Source: Kroppenstedtia eburnea | GTDB lineage: Bacteria > Bacillota > Bacilli > Thermoactinomycetales > DSM-45169 | Length of the DNA stretch: 64,000 nucleotides | Direction of reading: 5' to 3' | Assembly (NCBI RefSeq): GCF_013282215.1 | Contig: NZ_CP048103.1 | Coordinates: 2,232,001 to 2,296,000, forward strand | Shown here: one piece after another, positions 48,347-58,003 of the stretch | Position numbering within the stretch: the first letter of the stretch is position 1 | Layout: the number at the start of each line of letters is the position of its first letter | The notes under the pieces: generated by a model | What the model saw: only the letters and a program-made list of their open reading frames with translations | The model's database searches: none | What the model was told of the DNA's origin: nothing | Position numbers and translations under genes: made by a program

Positions 48347-48668
48347 CGGTACTCCTCCTTTTTTGCAGTTCCTGCAAATAATCGTCCAAGCGGTCAAATT
48401 TCTCGTCCCAGACGCGACGGAAAGAGTCCAGCCAAACGTCCATCTCTTGGAACGCCTGATGCCGCAACTTGTAAATTCGCCGATTTGCGACCGCATGCAC
48501 TTCGACGATCCCGGCATCACTAAGTACACGAAGATGTTTGGAAGCTTGCGGTTGGCGAAGCCCCAACCGTTTGGTGATTTCCCCCACTGAGAGAGGGCCG
48601 CTGCGCAAGAGCTCGACAATCTGTAATCGGTTAGGTTCGGCAAGCGCGCTCCACATGGTTGTTTTCAT
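48327..48668 (-). CDS. ArsR family transcriptional repressor
   Basis: 113 residues with a winged helix-turn-helix (MWSALAEPNRLQIVELL, LSVGEITKRLGLRQPQASKHLRVL, residues about 5-55). No CxC-type metal site is seen (ELRSGPL in place of ELCVCDL), so it is not a classical metal sensor; it belongs to the group that partners AHSA1/DoxX genes. A strong dyad overlapping its promoter (48756-48793) points to autorepression. Overlaps the DoxX start by 20 nt. Confidence 0.9.
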   Translation of the reverse strand: MKTTMWSALAEPNRLQIVELLRSGPLSVGEITKRLGLRQPQASKHLRVLSDAGIVEVHAVANRRIYKLRHQAFQEMDVWLDSFRRVWDEKFDRLDDYLQELQKRRSTGEDQRS

Positions 48669-48755
48669 GTCTTCCGCTCCCTCCCGACCCGGTAAACACG
48701 GCTCAATTGGCTTGACTCATCGTCCACCCCCCCAAATGGTTATTATTCACTTTCC

Positions 48756-48793
48756 TTGACAGGAATATACCACGATGGGAATATTCATGTCAA
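48756..48793 (-). promoter_or_regulatory. Promoter with overlapping dyad operator for the ArsR operon
   Basis: Minus strand -35 TTGACA (48788-48793), 18 bp, -10 TATATT (48764-48769). The whole stretch is an inverted repeat: TTGACATGAATATTCC against TTGACAGGAATATACC from the other strand, 14 of 16 matching. Probable ArsR binding site. Confidence 0.68.
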
Positions 48794-49197
48794 GAAATTT
48801 TCGGAAAATTTTTCATGTGTGCCTGGCTTGCATACAAAAAAACCGATCCGGAACGATCGGATGGGCAAATCCTGTATGGAATATTAGCGCTTGGAGTATG
48901 GAATGGACGTTTATATCCCGGAGTTGGTTTGGCGTAAGTGAAGTGCAGGGGTATGGCCGCAATGGCTGTACTGCCGGGCGACACCGCCCGAATGACGGCC
49001 TTGCTTTGGTAGCCCGGTATCGTCGAAAATGAGCAAGCCCGACCCACGCATATTCGCGGGGACTTTCCGGGTTTGCTGATTGAGATAAGTCTCAATATTG
49101 GGCCGCCGCTTCCCGATATCCATGACAGCATAAATTCTTCGATCTTTCTTTTATCCGTCAATGGGATCACCCAGACATCACTTAACTCCCCTGCCAA
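48790..49197 (-). pseudogene. Remnant of an IS701-like transposase
   Basis: Pieces of a DDE transposase in different frames: DKRKIEEFML, then KRRPNIETYLNQQTRKVPANM, GLLIFDDTGLPKQGRHSGGVARQYS (the DDTG-LPK-HS-GVARQYS block with the first catalytic Asp is typical of IS701), then IPLHFTYAKPTPGYKRPFHT. Frameshifts near 49120 and 48980 and loss of the rest of the gene show decay. It sits between the ArsR operator and ileS; its low end coincides with the ArsR promoter. Confidence 0.68.
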
Positions 49198-49262
49198 TGT
49201 CTGTTACTGCCTTTGCCGCCCGGACGTTCATACAATAAAACACGCCCCATGCCGGGCACACC

Positions 49263-49292
49263 AAAAAAACGCCGATCCCACAGGATCGGCGG
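49263..49292 (-). terminator. Intrinsic terminator of ileS
   Basis: Minus strand GCCGATCC-TGTG-GGATCGGC followed by G and T7. Confidence 0.9.
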
Positions 49293-49307
49293 TTCATTTT
49301 ATGATGC

Positions 49308-52085
49308 TTATTCCGTTTCCGGGTAATGCTTCTCCACAATCTCCCCACAGCGGTGGCAGAGGTCGGGGTGGTGTTCATTTTGGCCGACAGTGGGGGTGAT
49401 CATCCAGCAGCGTTGGCACTTCTCCCCCTGTGCCGGATTCACCTTCACCTGCAGGCTGGTGCCGTCCACGGTGTTGCCCTCGGGTCGCTCCCCGGGTTGG
49501 AACAGCCGGACCTGGGAGACGATGAACAACTCTTCCAGATCAACCCCGCTGTCTAACAAGCGGAAGTTTTCCTCGGAGGGGTACAGCTCCAGCTGAGCCC
49601 CGAGGGAGTTGCCGATCACCTTTTCATTTCTCGCCTCTTCCAAAGCCTTCAGCGCCACATCCCGCAACTCCACCAGCGCATCCCACTTGCTTTCCAGGCT
49701 TGGGTCCAGGATGTCCGTTTCCACCTGTGGGAAATCGGTCAACAGGACGCTCTCCTCCCGGACTCCGGGGATAAACTTCCACACTTCTTCCGTGGTGTGG
49801 GGGAGGATCGGGTGGACCATCCGGACCAACCCCAGCAGGATTTCGTACATCACCGTCTGGGAGGAACGCCGCTTTTCGTCCCCTTGCGGGAGGATGTAGA
49901 GGCGATCTTTCAACACATCCAGATAGAACTGGCTGAGGAAGACGGTGCAGAAATGGTGGATGTGGGTGTAGACGGAATGGAACTCATAGTTCTCAAAGCC
50001 TTTGACCACCTGCTCCACCAGCCGTTGCAGCTTCACCAGGGCGTAACGATCCAACTCATCCAACCGGCTCGGCTCCACCCGGTCGGTTTCCGGCTGGAAA
50101 TCGGACAGGTTGCCGAGGAGGAAGCGGAAGGTGTTTCTGATCTTGCGGTACACCTCGGCGATCTGCTTCAGGATCTTCTCGGAGACCCGGACGTCCGCCT
50201 GATAATCGACAGAAGCCACCCACAGACGGAGAATATCGGCCCCGTAGGTCTTCATCACCTGAAGAGGATCAATCGTGTTGCCCAGGGATTTGGACATCTT
50301 GCGCCCTTCCCCGTCCAATGTGAATCCGTGGGAGAGCACCTGCCGGTAGGGAGCGGTCCCTTTGGTGGCCACGGCGGTGGACAGGGAAGAGTTGAACCAA
50401 CCCCGGTATTGATCGGAACCCTCCAGATAGAGATCGGCCGGCCACCCGGCCTCCTCCCGTTGCTCCAGCACGGCGGCATGGCTGCTGCCGGAATCAAACC
50501 AGACATCCATCGTGTCTGTCTCTTTGCGGAAGGTGTCGTGTCCACATTCAGAACAGACCGCCCCTGCCGGGAGCAGCTCCTCCGCCTCTTTGGCATACCA
50601 GGCGTTGGAACCCTCTTCGGCAAAGATGTTGGCGATGTGGTCGATGGACTCATCGGTGACATAGGGATGGTTGCAGGAGCGGCAGTAGAAGATGGGAAGC
50701 GGCACACCCCACACCCGTTGCCGGGAGATGCACCAGTCCCCCCGATCCTTCACCATATTGGCCAGTCGCACTTCACCCCAGGCAGGTGTCCATTTCACCT
50801 TCTGAATCTCTTCCAGCAACTTGTCACGGAAACCGTCGATGGAGACAAACCACTGTTCCGTCGCCCGGAAAATAACCGGCTTCTTCGTACGCCAGTCATG
50901 GGGATACTGGTGGGTGATAAAGGAGAGCTTCAACAGATCCCCTTGCTTCTCCAGCTTTTCCGTGACCACCTTGTTGGCGTCGTCGTAAAACATTCCTTCA
51001 AACCCGGGGGCCTCCGCGGTGAAACGCCCTTTTTCATCCACGGGGCAAAGAACGCCCAGATTATACTTCTTGCCGAGTTCAAAGTCTTCCGCCCCGTGAC
51101 CCGGTGCCGTGTGCACACAACCGGTCCCGGCGTCCAGCGTCACATGATCGCCACAGATGAGCGGGCTTTCCCGATCATAGAAGGGATGCCGGCAAACCAC
51201 CCCCTCCAACTCCGCCCCCTTGAAAGTGGCGACGGTTTCAAATGATGTAATCCCCGCCACCTTCATCACATCTTCCACCAATTCCTCTGCCAACAGGAGA
51301 TGACGCTCCCCTGTTTTGACCAGTGCATAGGTGAAGTCGGCATTCACAGCGATTCCGAGGTTGGCGGGAATTGTCCAGGGGGTGGTGGTCCAGATCACCA
51401 CATAAGCGTTTTCCACCGGGAAGAGGCCGCGACTCTCTTTGACCGGGAAGGTGACATAGATGGAGGGGGAACGTTTTTCTTTATATTCCACCTCTGCATC
51501 GGCCAATGCCGATTCCGAAGAAGGGGACCAATAAATGGAGCGATATCCCTGATAAACATAGCCCTTTTTCACCATTTCACCGAAAATGCGAATCTGCTTC
51601 GCCTCGTACCGGGGTGCCAACGTCACATATGGATGCTCCCAGTCCCCGAGAATTCCCAACCTTTTAAACTGGTCTCTCTGCCGGTTCACAAACGAGAGCG
51701 CGTACTCTCTGCACTCTTCCCTCAACTTTACGGGATCCAACTCCCTGCGGTTCAGTTTTTTCTTTGTGATGACCGCATGCTCAATCGGCATCCCATGTGT
51801 ATCGTATCCGGGAATATAGGGGGTATCAAAGCCTTGCAAGGATTTAAACCGGATGATCATATCCTTCAGCACCCGGTTCATGGCATGCCCGATATGAATG
51901 TTTCCGTTGGAATAGATGGGCCCGTCATGCAAAACAAATTTCGGCTTTCCCTTGCGCCTTTCCAGAACCTGATGATAGATGTTTTTTTCGTCCCACTCGG
52001 CTTGCATCTCCGGCTCCCGGTTGGGCAGGTTGCCCCGCATCGGAAACCGGGTCTGCGGAAGGTTCAACGTCTGTTTATAATCCAT
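49308..52085 (-). CDS. ileS: Isoleucyl-tRNA synthetase
   Basis: Charges tRNA-Ile. 925 residues, class Ia: the HIGH motif in [12 protein letters not shown] near residue 60, an editing (CP1) domain with [11 protein letters not shown] near 235, KMSKS as [10 protein letters not shown] near 600, an anticodon-binding domain and a C-terminal zinc finger (CQRCW...CHRCG, about 885-910). The PPYANG block before HIGH reads PIYSNG. ATG at 52085 follows GGAAGGAG. Expression is controlled by a T-box with an ATC specifier. Bacillus-like position between divIVA and ylyA. Confidence 0.96.
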   Translation of the reverse strand: MDYKQTLNLPQTRFPMRGNLPNREPEMQAEWDEKNIYHQVLERRKGKPKFVLHDGPIYSNGNIHIGHAMNRVLKDMIIRFKSLQGFDTPYIPGYDTHGMPIEHAVITKKKLNRRELDPVKLREECREYALSFVNRQRDQFKRLGILGDWEHPYVTLAPRYEAKQIRIFGEMVKKGYVYQGYRSIYWSPSSESALADAEVEYKEKRSPSIYVTFPVKESRGLFPVENAYVVIWTTTPWTIPANLGIAVNADFTYALVKTGERHLLLAEELVEDVMKVAGITSFETVATFKGAELEGVVCRHPFYDRESPLICGDHVTLDAGTGCVHTAPGHGAEDFELGKKYNLGVLCPVDEKGRFTAEAPGFEGMFYDDANKVVTEKLEKQGDLLKLSFITHQYPHDWRTKKPVIFRATEQWFVSIDGFRDKLLEEIQKVKWTPAWGEVRLANMVKDRGDWCISRQRVWGVPLPIFYCRSCNHPYVTDESIDHIANIFAEEGSNAWYAKEAEELLPAGAVCSECGHDTFRKETDTMDVWFDSGSSHAAVLEQREEAGWPADLYLEGSDQYRGWFNSSLSTAVATKGTAPYRQVLSHGFTLDGEGRKMSKSLGNTIDPLQVMKTYGADILRLWVASVDYQADVRVSEKILKQIAEVYRKIRNTFRFLLGNLSDFQPETDRVEPSRLDELDRYALVKLQRLVEQVVKGFENYEFHSVYTHIHHFCTVFLSQFYLDVLKDRLYILPQGDEKRRSSQTVMYEILLGLVRMVHPILPHTTEEVWKFIPGVREESVLLTDFPQVETDILDPSLESKWDALVELRDVALKALEEARNEKVIGNSLGAQLELYPSEENFRLLDSGVDLEELFIVSQVRLFQPGERPEGNTVDGTSLQVKVNPAQGEKCQRCWMITPTVGQNEHHPDLCHRCGEIVEKHYPETE

Positions 52086-52110
52086 TTCCCTCACTCCTTC
52101 CAAAATAAAA

Positions 52111-52400
52111 AAACTCCTCAATCCCGGTAGGGACGAGAAGTTACCCGCGGTACCACCCTAATAAGCCCTTCGATCGGAACGGAAGGACCCGCTTGATGAT
52201 CCGTAACGGGGATCGGGCGGCCTCCCCTACTTCTGTTTCAGGGGGCAGCTCCCGGGTGATCTTCGACAGAGGTATCGTGTTAGGCTTTCACCCTCCCTAA
52301 CTCGCTGAACCGAAACCCTGCTGCCTACTCTCCCGTTCTTCGCCTGTACAGCGAAACCCCGTGTCACTTACACAGGGTTTGCCATGGTTTTCAGGGCCGG
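52111..52400 (-). ncRNA. T-box leader (Ile) of ileS
   Basis: Minus strand: Stem I with AGTA bulge and a specifier-loop ATC (52258-52260, in GAAGATCACC), the T-box sequence AGGGTGGTACCGCGGG (52144-52159), and the terminator AACTTCTCGTCCC/GGGATTGAGGAGTT with T run (52111-52142). Uncharged tRNA-Ile should stabilise the antiterminator. Confidence 0.93.
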
Positions 52401-52465
52401 GTGATCTCGCCCCAACCCGTCATCAACGCGCCACAGTTTGGCGAACTCACCCTCAAATTCGGTAT

Positions 52466-52494
52466 ATAATACCAAATTCAGCTGGAAATGTCAA
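52466..52494 (-). promoter_or_regulatory. Sigma-A promoter of ileS
   Basis: Minus strand -35 TTGACA (52489-52494), 17 bp, -10 TATTAT (52466-52471), upstream of the T-box. Confidence 0.8.
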
Positions 52495-52503
52495 GACAGA
52501 AAA

Positions 52504-53358
52504 TCAAAACATCGCTTTCCGCTTCATTTTTCGGGATGTTCGACGCAAATCGCGATGGGGCTCCTCTTCCTCTCCCATATATGCTCTCTGGTCGTAGGGA
52601 GGGTTCGTATCCTCCAAGGGAGAGTGGGAGACAAAGGTATCCTGACCGTAATCCTGGGCTTGTCCATAGTCATCCGCAGGTTGTTGCAACATCATGTTTT
52701 CGTTCCGGTCTTCCGCATATTGGTCCAGTTGCTTGCCCGCCTCTTCCAGACCTTCTTCCAGTTCCTCAAGAGACTCCCAGTCGGTGTTGTCGAGAATATC
52801 CAGGTGAGACTGCACCAACGTGCGGAAGCGGGCCCGGTACACCGTCGCCTTTTGTTTCAGATCCATCAATTCGGTATGGACATCCCGGGCTTTTTGCAAG
52901 GCTTCGTTGATGATCCGATCCGCGTTTTTCTCCGCTTCCTGAACGATCAGTTCCGCTTCTTTCTTGGCGTTCAGGCGCACCTCTTCAGCCACTTCCTGAG
53001 CCACACGGATCGACTTGTGGATGCTTTGCTCCATGGAAGAGAGCGAAGCGGCGGAAGGCTGTTGTTGTATCGGTGCCGGCGGTTCCGCATGTTGCGGATA
53101 GCGGGGTTGCGGCGGTTGAGGTTGCGGTGGTGCCGGGGGAGACGTGTGTTGAGCGGGAGCGGACAACTGCTCGTCCATCACTTGTTCCAGCTCTTGTTGC
53201 AATTCCTCCACCTGTTGTTCCAACTGCTGTTTCTCACGGATGAGAAACTCGAAATCTTTGATAATCTGATCGAGGAAGTCGTTGACCTCGTCTACGTCAT
53301 AGCCGCGAAAGGAGCGTTTAAACTCTTTATTGTGTATATCCAAAGGACTGAGCGGCAT
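52504..53358 (-). CDS. divIVA: Cell-division initiation protein DivIVA
   Basis: Membrane-curvature-sensing coiled-coil protein that marks division sites and poles. 284 residues: N-terminal lipid-binding domain (LSPLDIHNKEFKRSFRGYDVDEVNDFLDQIIKDF, residues 3-37), a coiled coil to about 68, a Pro/Gln-rich linker (about 68-110, PPAPPQPQPPQP) and a second coiled coil about 115-215. The acidic/polar tail is long. The linker makes it longer than the B. subtilis protein (about 164). Downstream of the ylm genes. Confidence 0.95.
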   Translation of the reverse strand: MPLSPLDIHNKEFKRSFRGYDVDEVNDFLDQIIKDFEFLIREKQQLEQQVEELQQELEQVMDEQLSAPAQHTSPPAPPQPQPPQPRYPQHAEPPAPIQQQPSAASLSSMEQSIHKSIRVAQEVAEEVRLNAKKEAELIVQEAEKNADRIINEALQKARDVHTELMDLKQKATVYRARFRTLVQSHLDILDNTDWESLEELEEGLEEAGKQLDQYAEDRNENMMLQQPADDYGQAQDYGQDTFVSHSPLEDTNPPYDQRAYMGEEEEPHRDLRRTSRKMKRKAMF

Positions 53359-53483
53359 GCTGACACCTCCTCAGGAATTGGCCTCGCCTTTTTCTATTCT
53401 ACAATGTTAGCAGAATTCCTTCCAATTGGCTACACCAACTTGTCCCAGTTCATCAGTTTTCCAGACAAGTGGTCTCCCTTTTG

Positions 53484-54263
53484 TCAAAGGAACCGGATGA
53501 GCTGAATTCTGTGGCGACCTTTCTTCGTCTCACCCAAAATCTCCCCGACACGAACCCGTCCCTGTCCGCGCAGGGAGATCATGTCTCCCTCGCGGACCGG
53601 TTCCGCAGGGTTCTCCGTCGTTTTCCAATTGATATGGCATCTTCCGTTCTTGATCAACGGAGTCGCTTTCGCTCTCGACAGACGGAAGGCCTCCGCAACC
53701 AGAGCATCCACCCGGAGCGAGGCGACGGATACCGTCACAACCTCCGTCTCCTGTTGCGGCGGTCGGATCTCTTCCCGTTTGATTTCCGTCATCCGAACGG
53801 GAATCCTGCCGACCCGATTCAGTTGCATCCGGATATAGTCCAAAATTTCCCCGGCAATGATCACCTGACAATGGGTCTCCCGGGGCAGAAGATCCCCGAT
53901 CACTTCCCGCTTCACTCCCAAGCCCAGCAGTGAACCCAGCACATCCGGGTGCTTCAAGGGGCTGGAACGGTCCACCGATTCCAGCTCCAGAAATGACAAA
54001 CCGTTGTCCCCTTCCTCTTGCCAAGGCGGAAAAATGCGCGCCCGCTTCCGCTCGGCATCGAAAAAGCCCCCGTCGAAGGTGACACCGAGTTCGGGGGCCC
54101 TTTTCACCAGCATATCGGTGATGGTTTGTTCCCTCGGATTGAGAAAAGGGGTCAACACAGGGCGGGAGCGTCTTTCCACCTGCTCCGTCCAATCCAGCAC
54201 CCGCTCCACAAAAGGACGCTCGTCCGAGCGAAAATGACGGAACAAATCTTCCTTGCGCACCAT
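53484..54263 (-). CDS. ylmH: YlmH, S4-domain RNA-binding protein
   Basis: 259 residues with an N-terminal YlmH domain (FLNPREQTITDML near residue 40, GGFFDAERKRARIFP) and a C-terminal S4 domain (LRVDALVAEAFRLSRAKATPLIKNGRCHINWK, about 182-215). YlmH-type proteins bind 50S subunits in ribosome quality control, which links it with RqcH in this window (family knowledge). Overlaps ylmG by one nt. Confidence 0.92.
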   Translation of the reverse strand: MVRKEDLFRHFRSDERPFVERVLDWTEQVERRSRPVLTPFLNPREQTITDMLVKRAPELGVTFDGGFFDAERKRARIFPPWQEEGDNGLSFLELESVDRSSPLKHPDVLGSLLGLGVKREVIGDLLPRETHCQVIIAGEILDYIRMQLNRVGRIPVRMTEIKREEIRPPQQETEVVTVSVASLRVDALVAEAFRLSRAKATPLIKNGRCHINWKTTENPAEPVREGDMISLRGQGRVRVGEILGETKKGRHRIQLIRFL

Positions 54264-54529
54264 TAAAAAGCACCCAGGATCAGCTGAAGGATAAAAAAGA
54301 CACCTTGTTCCACAAATCTCAACGCGATCAAAGCGATGATCGGAGAGATATCGATCATGCCCAGGGGCGGGATAAAGCTGCGGAAAATGGACAGATAGGG
54401 TTCCACCAGCCTGGCGAGAAAGAGAGCGATGGGCGATTCCCTCCCATTGGGGAACCAGGACAGAAGGATATAACCGAAGATCATAAATTGATATATCGTG
54501 AACAATGTGTTAACGATTTGGAAGATCAT
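54263..54529 (-). CDS. ylmG: YggT family membrane protein (YlmG)
   Basis: 88 residues with two hydrophobic helices at about 3-25 and 62-85, linked by the conserved ILLSWFPNGRESPIALFLARLVEPYLSIFRSFIPPLGMIDISPIIALI segment typical of the family (WFP, EPYL, FRSFIPP). Cell-division cluster gene of unclear role. Starts 4 nt after sepF. Confidence 0.93.
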   Translation of the reverse strand: MIFQIVNTLFTIYQFMIFGYILLSWFPNGRESPIALFLARLVEPYLSIFRSFIPPLGMIDISPIIALIALRFVEQGVFFILQLILGAF

Positions 54530-54533
54530 GAGG

Positions 54534-54956
54534 TCACCTCAACAAGTCATTGGCATCATCGGGAATCAGTTCGCTGATGGATCCCTGGATATCCACATTG
54601 GGCGGGCTCACAATGATGGTTTCCGGGCTCAGTTTGCTGATGCTTCCGTTTAAAGCGTAAACTGTTCCGCTCAAAAAATCAATCACCCGGAAGGCCTCAT
54701 CCTTGGGAAGCCGTTGCAGGCTGACCACCGTGGTGCGGTTGTTTTTCAGATAATCGGCGATATTCTGCACCTCATCAAAAGAGCGTGGTTCCGCCAGCAT
54801 CACCCGCACTTGTTTTTGTGCAGTATGCAAGGAGACCACATTTCCCCTGCCCCGGACGCCCGACGGTTGCTCTTCGTCGGACTCTGTGACAAATCGGGCT
54901 TGTCCCTCCTCTTCGTTGATTCCAAAGAACATCATCACACGCTCCATGAAATTCAA
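54534..54956 (-). CDS. sepF: Cell-division protein SepF
   Basis: FtsZ-bundling membrane anchor of the division ring. 140 residues: N-terminal amphipathic helix (MNFMERVMMFFG), a variable linker to about 45, and the SepF core (VRVMLAEPRSFDEVQNIADYLKNNRTTVVSLQRL...AFRVIDFLSGTVYALNGSISKL, about 50-125). The start is the TTG at 54956, 8 nt after GAGGAGG; this puts the amphipathic helix at the very N terminus as expected. Confidence 0.94.
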   Translation of the reverse strand: MNFMERVMMFFGINEEEGQARFVTESDEEQPSGVRGRGNVVSLHTAQKQVRVMLAEPRSFDEVQNIADYLKNNRTTVVSLQRLPKDEAFRVIDFLSGTVYALNGSISKLSPETIIVSPPNVDIQGSISELIPDDANDLLR

Positions 54957-54969
54957 CGGAACCGCCTCC

Positions 54970-55668
54970 TCACCGCCGCCCGGGAGGTCCACCCACCAAA
55001 ACGGAACCCAGGCGGACAAAGGTTGCACCTTCCTCGACGGCCACCGTATAATCCCGCGACATCCCCATGGACAGGTGGGGGAGGTTCAGGCGGGAATCCC
55101 CGAGCTTCCTGATCTCTTGCTGAAGGCCCCTCAACTGTCGAAAAACGGGACGCACTTCTTCCGGATCTTCCGTAAACGGAGCCATCGTCATCAATCCCGC
55201 CAACTGAAGCCAAGGAAGCTCTGCCGCTTCACGGGCAAAATCGATCACTTCTTCCGGCTTCAGCCCTCGCTTCGACTCTTCCCCCGCCACATTCACCTGA
55301 ATGAAACAGCGCGTCGGCTGCCCCAAGGCTTCCGAACGGTTGTTCAATTCCCGGGCGAGAGAATAGCGATCCAGGGAGTGAACATATGTAAAGCGCCCCA
55401 CCACGGCTTTCACTTTGTTGCGCTGGAGATGGCCGATAAAATGCCAGGCGCCCCGCTCCCCCAACTCTTCCCACTTGGGGACAGCTTCTTGGGCACGGCT
55501 TTCCCCGATGTCGGTCAGTCCGACATCCAACACCCGGCGGGTGGTCTCCACATCGACATACTTGGTGACGGCGATCACATTCACCTCTGCAGGATTTCGT
55601 CCGGCACGTCCGCATGCTTTCTGGATGTTTTCCCTCACCTGATCCAACCGCTCTTTGATCTCATCCAT
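54970..55668 (-). CDS. ylmE: YggS family PLP homeostasis protein (YlmE)
   Basis: 232-residue alanine-racemase-like PLP carrier. The PLP Lys is in NVIAVTKYVDVE near residue 37; GESRAQEAVPKWEEL, WHFIGHLQRNKVK and a C-terminal HLSMGMSRDYTVAVEEGATFVRLGS are family blocks. ATG at 55668 is 9 nt after GAAAGG; an ATG three codons earlier directly abuts that site. In the ylmC-ylmH run. Confidence 0.93.
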   Translation of the reverse strand: MDEIKERLDQVRENIQKACGRAGRNPAEVNVIAVTKYVDVETTRRVLDVGLTDIGESRAQEAVPKWEELGERGAWHFIGHLQRNKVKAVVGRFTYVHSLDRYSLARELNNRSEALGQPTRCFIQVNVAGEESKRGLKPEEVIDFAREAAELPWLQLAGLMTMAPFTEDPEEVRPVFRQLRGLQQEIRKLGDSRLNLPHLSMGMSRDYTVAVEEGATFVRLGSVLVGGPPGRR

Positions 55669-55673
55669 GCTCG

Positions 55674-56498
55674 TCATCCTTTCCCCATTCCAATAAAAGA
55701 AACCATTCGCCCGGTTCGGCCCCTGTCCCGGCGATGGGAATGGAAGAGTTCCGGATGGCAGCTGGTGCACCAGCCCGTAACCAGGACATGGTGCTCTTTC
55801 AAGCCTTCCTTCAGCAACAGACGGCGGTTCGCCTCCCTGAGATCCAGCTTCCATTTACCCTCTCCCGCCGGATTCAAGATTTCCGGACCGGGATCAGGCA
55901 ACAGCCGGGCAACAGGTGTCGCCACCTGTTCGTCCACCTCATAGCAACAACCGCCGATCGACGGTGCGATGGCCGCCCGGATCTCCTCCCTCACCGCGCC
56001 GCGGCGAACCAGTTCACGGATCATCCGCGGTCCGATTCCGCCCACGGTGCCCCGCCATCCGGCGTGGGCCACCCCGACGATCCCCGCGTCGGGACTGTAA
56101 AAGAACAGGGGGACGCAATCCGCGTAAAAAGAGGTCAGAAGAATGCCCCTCTCCCGGGTGAACAAGCCGTCGGTTCCGGAGATGGCGGTTTCCATGCTTT
56201 TGCCGCCCCTGCCGCATTGGTCAGCGGTCACTTCATGGATGTTCACCCCGTGCACCTGTTCCCCGCAAGTCCATGCAGAGAAGGGGACACCCAATTGTGC
56301 CAACAGCCGTTTCCGGTTTTGGATCACACGTTCTGCAGGGGCGCCGGTGTGCAATGCATAATTGGTACGGTCTGGGTCTTCTATGGATTCTCCATCTCTT
56401 GCGCTCATTCCTGCCAAAAGCTCCGGAAAATCCCTTTTCCATGGAACGAGAGCAAAAGTTGGAACCCCCATACCCCTTTGCAGCTGAAACGGTTCCAT
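55674..56498 (-). CDS. ylmD: Peptidoglycan editing factor family protein (YlmD/PgeF)
   Basis: Multicopper-oxidase-like laccase-domain protein, 274 residues. The zinc and active-site residues are in CGEQVHGVNIHEV near residue 78, FYADCVPLFFY near 125, GVAHAGWRGTVGG near 140 and IGGCCYEV near 180. Homologues act on purine nucleosides or on UDP-MurNAc precursors; I cannot decide which applies. ATG at 56498 follows GGGGGAGGG. Confidence 0.92.
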   Translation of the reverse strand: MEPFQLQRGMGVPTFALVPWKRDFPELLAGMSARDGESIEDPDRTNYALHTGAPAERVIQNRKRLLAQLGVPFSAWTCGEQVHGVNIHEVTADQCGRGGKSMETAISGTDGLFTRERGILLTSFYADCVPLFFYSPDAGIVGVAHAGWRGTVGGIGPRMIRELVRRGAVREEIRAAIAPSIGGCCYEVDEQVATPVARLLPDPGPEILNPAGEGKWKLDLREANRRLLLKEGLKEHHVLVTGWCTSCHPELFHSHRRDRGRTGRMVSFIGMGKG

Positions 56499-56559
56499 CG
56501 GGCTTCCCTCCCCCACCATATTACCACAGCCCCGGAAGGAGACAAAGCGGTTGCCCGAG

Positions 56560-56865
56560 TCATCCCTTTTCGGAATCCAGGTTGGTGGACAGAAGGGGAC
56601 GCGGCTCGGGCACTTCTTCATATTCCCGCCGGGGTTCCAAACGGACCAGGATCACGTCTGCTCCGATCCGTACAATCTGACTCCAGGGAATCACCCATTC
56701 CTTCCCGCCGGTGAACAGTCCGAACAGACGGGATTCCCCGGGAATGATAAGGGACTTCACCTTTCCCAACCTGAGATCGATCTCCAGATCGTAGATCTGT
56801 CCCAGTTTCCGCCCGTCGCTGACATTGACCACATCTTTGGCCTGCAGTTCGGATATCTTGATCAT
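56560..56865 (-). CDS. ylmC: PRC-barrel protein YlmC/YmxH
   Basis: 101 residues, a PRC-barrel fold: MIKISELQAKDVVNVSDGRKLGQIYDLEID, LGKVKSLIIPG, FGLFTGGKEWVIPWSQIVRIGADVILV. A similar sporulation-linked gene stands between sigG and ylmD in B. subtilis. The tail beyond residue 80 is acidic. ATG at 56865 follows GGGTGGGGG. Function unclear. Confidence 0.88.
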   Translation of the reverse strand: MIKISELQAKDVVNVSDGRKLGQIYDLEIDLRLGKVKSLIIPGESRLFGLFTGGKEWVIPWSQIVRIGADVILVRLEPRREYEEVPEPRPLLSTNLDSEKG

Positions 56866-57000
56866 GGCCCCCACCCTGTCATTTCAGTCGTTTACTTTCC
56901 ATTATATGAGACAGGACCGGGATATACCCTCGGCCGGTTCAAAAGAAAACCGCACCCCTGTGCGGTTAAGACGTGTGGTAATTAAAGTTTTCGAGGAATG

Positions 57001-57132
57001 GGAGTACGTTGTGACAGCAACAAGGGAGGGCTGGGTTTCACATGGAGTGATTTTGGATCGTCAGAACAACGAAAACGACATGTGAAACCCAATCCCGACC
57101 GGCCATGAACGCATAAATCACAACGCTTCTAG
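57001..57132. repeat. Short copy of the intergenic TIR repeat, inverted
   Basis: 132 bp in the opposite orientation to the other copies, with a CTAGAAGCGTTGTGA end at 57132 and a weaker GTACGTTGTGA end. The stem GGGTTTCACATG...CATGTGAAACCC is kept, but the GAGACCGGGAACGG segment is absent. The CTAG supplies the sigG stop. Confidence 0.7.
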
Positions 57133-57908
57133 AGGATATATTTATTCATCTGCTGAATCGCCGCTTTCTCCAGCCGGGAGACCTGGGCCTGGGAAATGCC
57201 GATCTCTTCCGCCACCTCCATCTGTGTCTTTCCTTCAAAGAAACGCATGGATAAAATCATTTTCTCCCGATCGTTCAATCGGCCCATCGCTTCCCGGAGG
57301 GCAATCTCTTCAACCCAATGCAGGTCCTTGTTCTCGTCATCTGCAAGTTGGTCCATCACATAGATGGGATCGCCTCCATCCTGGTAGATGGGTTCGAAAA
57401 GAGAGACCGGGTCCTGAATCGCATCCAGGGCGAACACCACTTCTTCCTTGGATACATTCAGCTCTTCGGAGATTTCTTGGATCGTCGGTTCCCTGGAATG
57501 GCGGTAAGTCAACGAATCCCTCACCTGAAGCGCTTTGTAGGCGATATCCCTCAGAGAGCGGGAGACGCGGATCGGGTTGTTGTCCCGAAGATACCGGCGG
57601 ATCTCCCCGATGATCATCGGGACCGCATAAGTGGAGAACTTGACATTTTGGCTCAGGTCGAAGTTGTCGATCGCTTTCATCAATCCGATGCAACCCACCT
57701 GAAACAGGTCGTCCACATTTTCCCCACGGTTATTGAAGCGCTGAATCACACTCAGGACCAGCCGGAGGTTGCCGTTGACCAGTTTCTCCCGGGCCGAGCG
57801 GTCTCCCTCCTCCTGCAGGGAACGAAAAAGGGCGCGCATCTCTTCGTTCTTGAGCACAGGTAACTTTGAAGTATCAACTCCGCATATTTCCACTTTGTTT
57901 CGCGCCAT
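57129..57908 (-). CDS. sigG: RNA polymerase sigma-G factor
   Basis: Late forespore sigma factor. 259 residues. The N terminus MARNKVEICGVDTSKLPVLKN is the SigG signature; region 2 has DLFQVGCIGLMKAIDNFD near residue 75 and YAVPMIIGEIRRYLRD; region 4 has TQMEVAEEIGISQAQVSRLEKAA near 230. The stop TAG (57129-57131) is the outer part of an intergenic repeat end, and the last residues (NKYIL) may reflect that insertion. ATG at 57908 follows GGAGGGG. Downstream of sigE as in Bacillus. Confidence 0.96.
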   Translation of the reverse strand: MARNKVEICGVDTSKLPVLKNEEMRALFRSLQEEGDRSAREKLVNGNLRLVLSVIQRFNNRGENVDDLFQVGCIGLMKAIDNFDLSQNVKFSTYAVPMIIGEIRRYLRDNNPIRVSRSLRDIAYKALQVRDSLTYRHSREPTIQEISEELNVSKEEVVFALDAIQDPVSLFEPIYQDGGDPIYVMDQLADDENKDLHWVEEIALREAMGRLNDREKMILSMRFFEGKTQMEVAEEIGISQAQVSRLEKAAIQQMNKYIL

Positions 57909-58003
57909 GGATTCCCCTCCTACGGACACAATTACTGTTAAGTATCTCCTGAGGAGGAAAAATTATAATGGCGGGTGCAAATCGGATCTGCCGATCCGAA
58001 ATC

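Noticed and set aside
52144-52420. Possible tRNA-like structure upstream of ileS
   Set aside because: The GGTGGTACCGCGG block and terminator identify it as a T-box leader; no tRNA cloverleaf is present.
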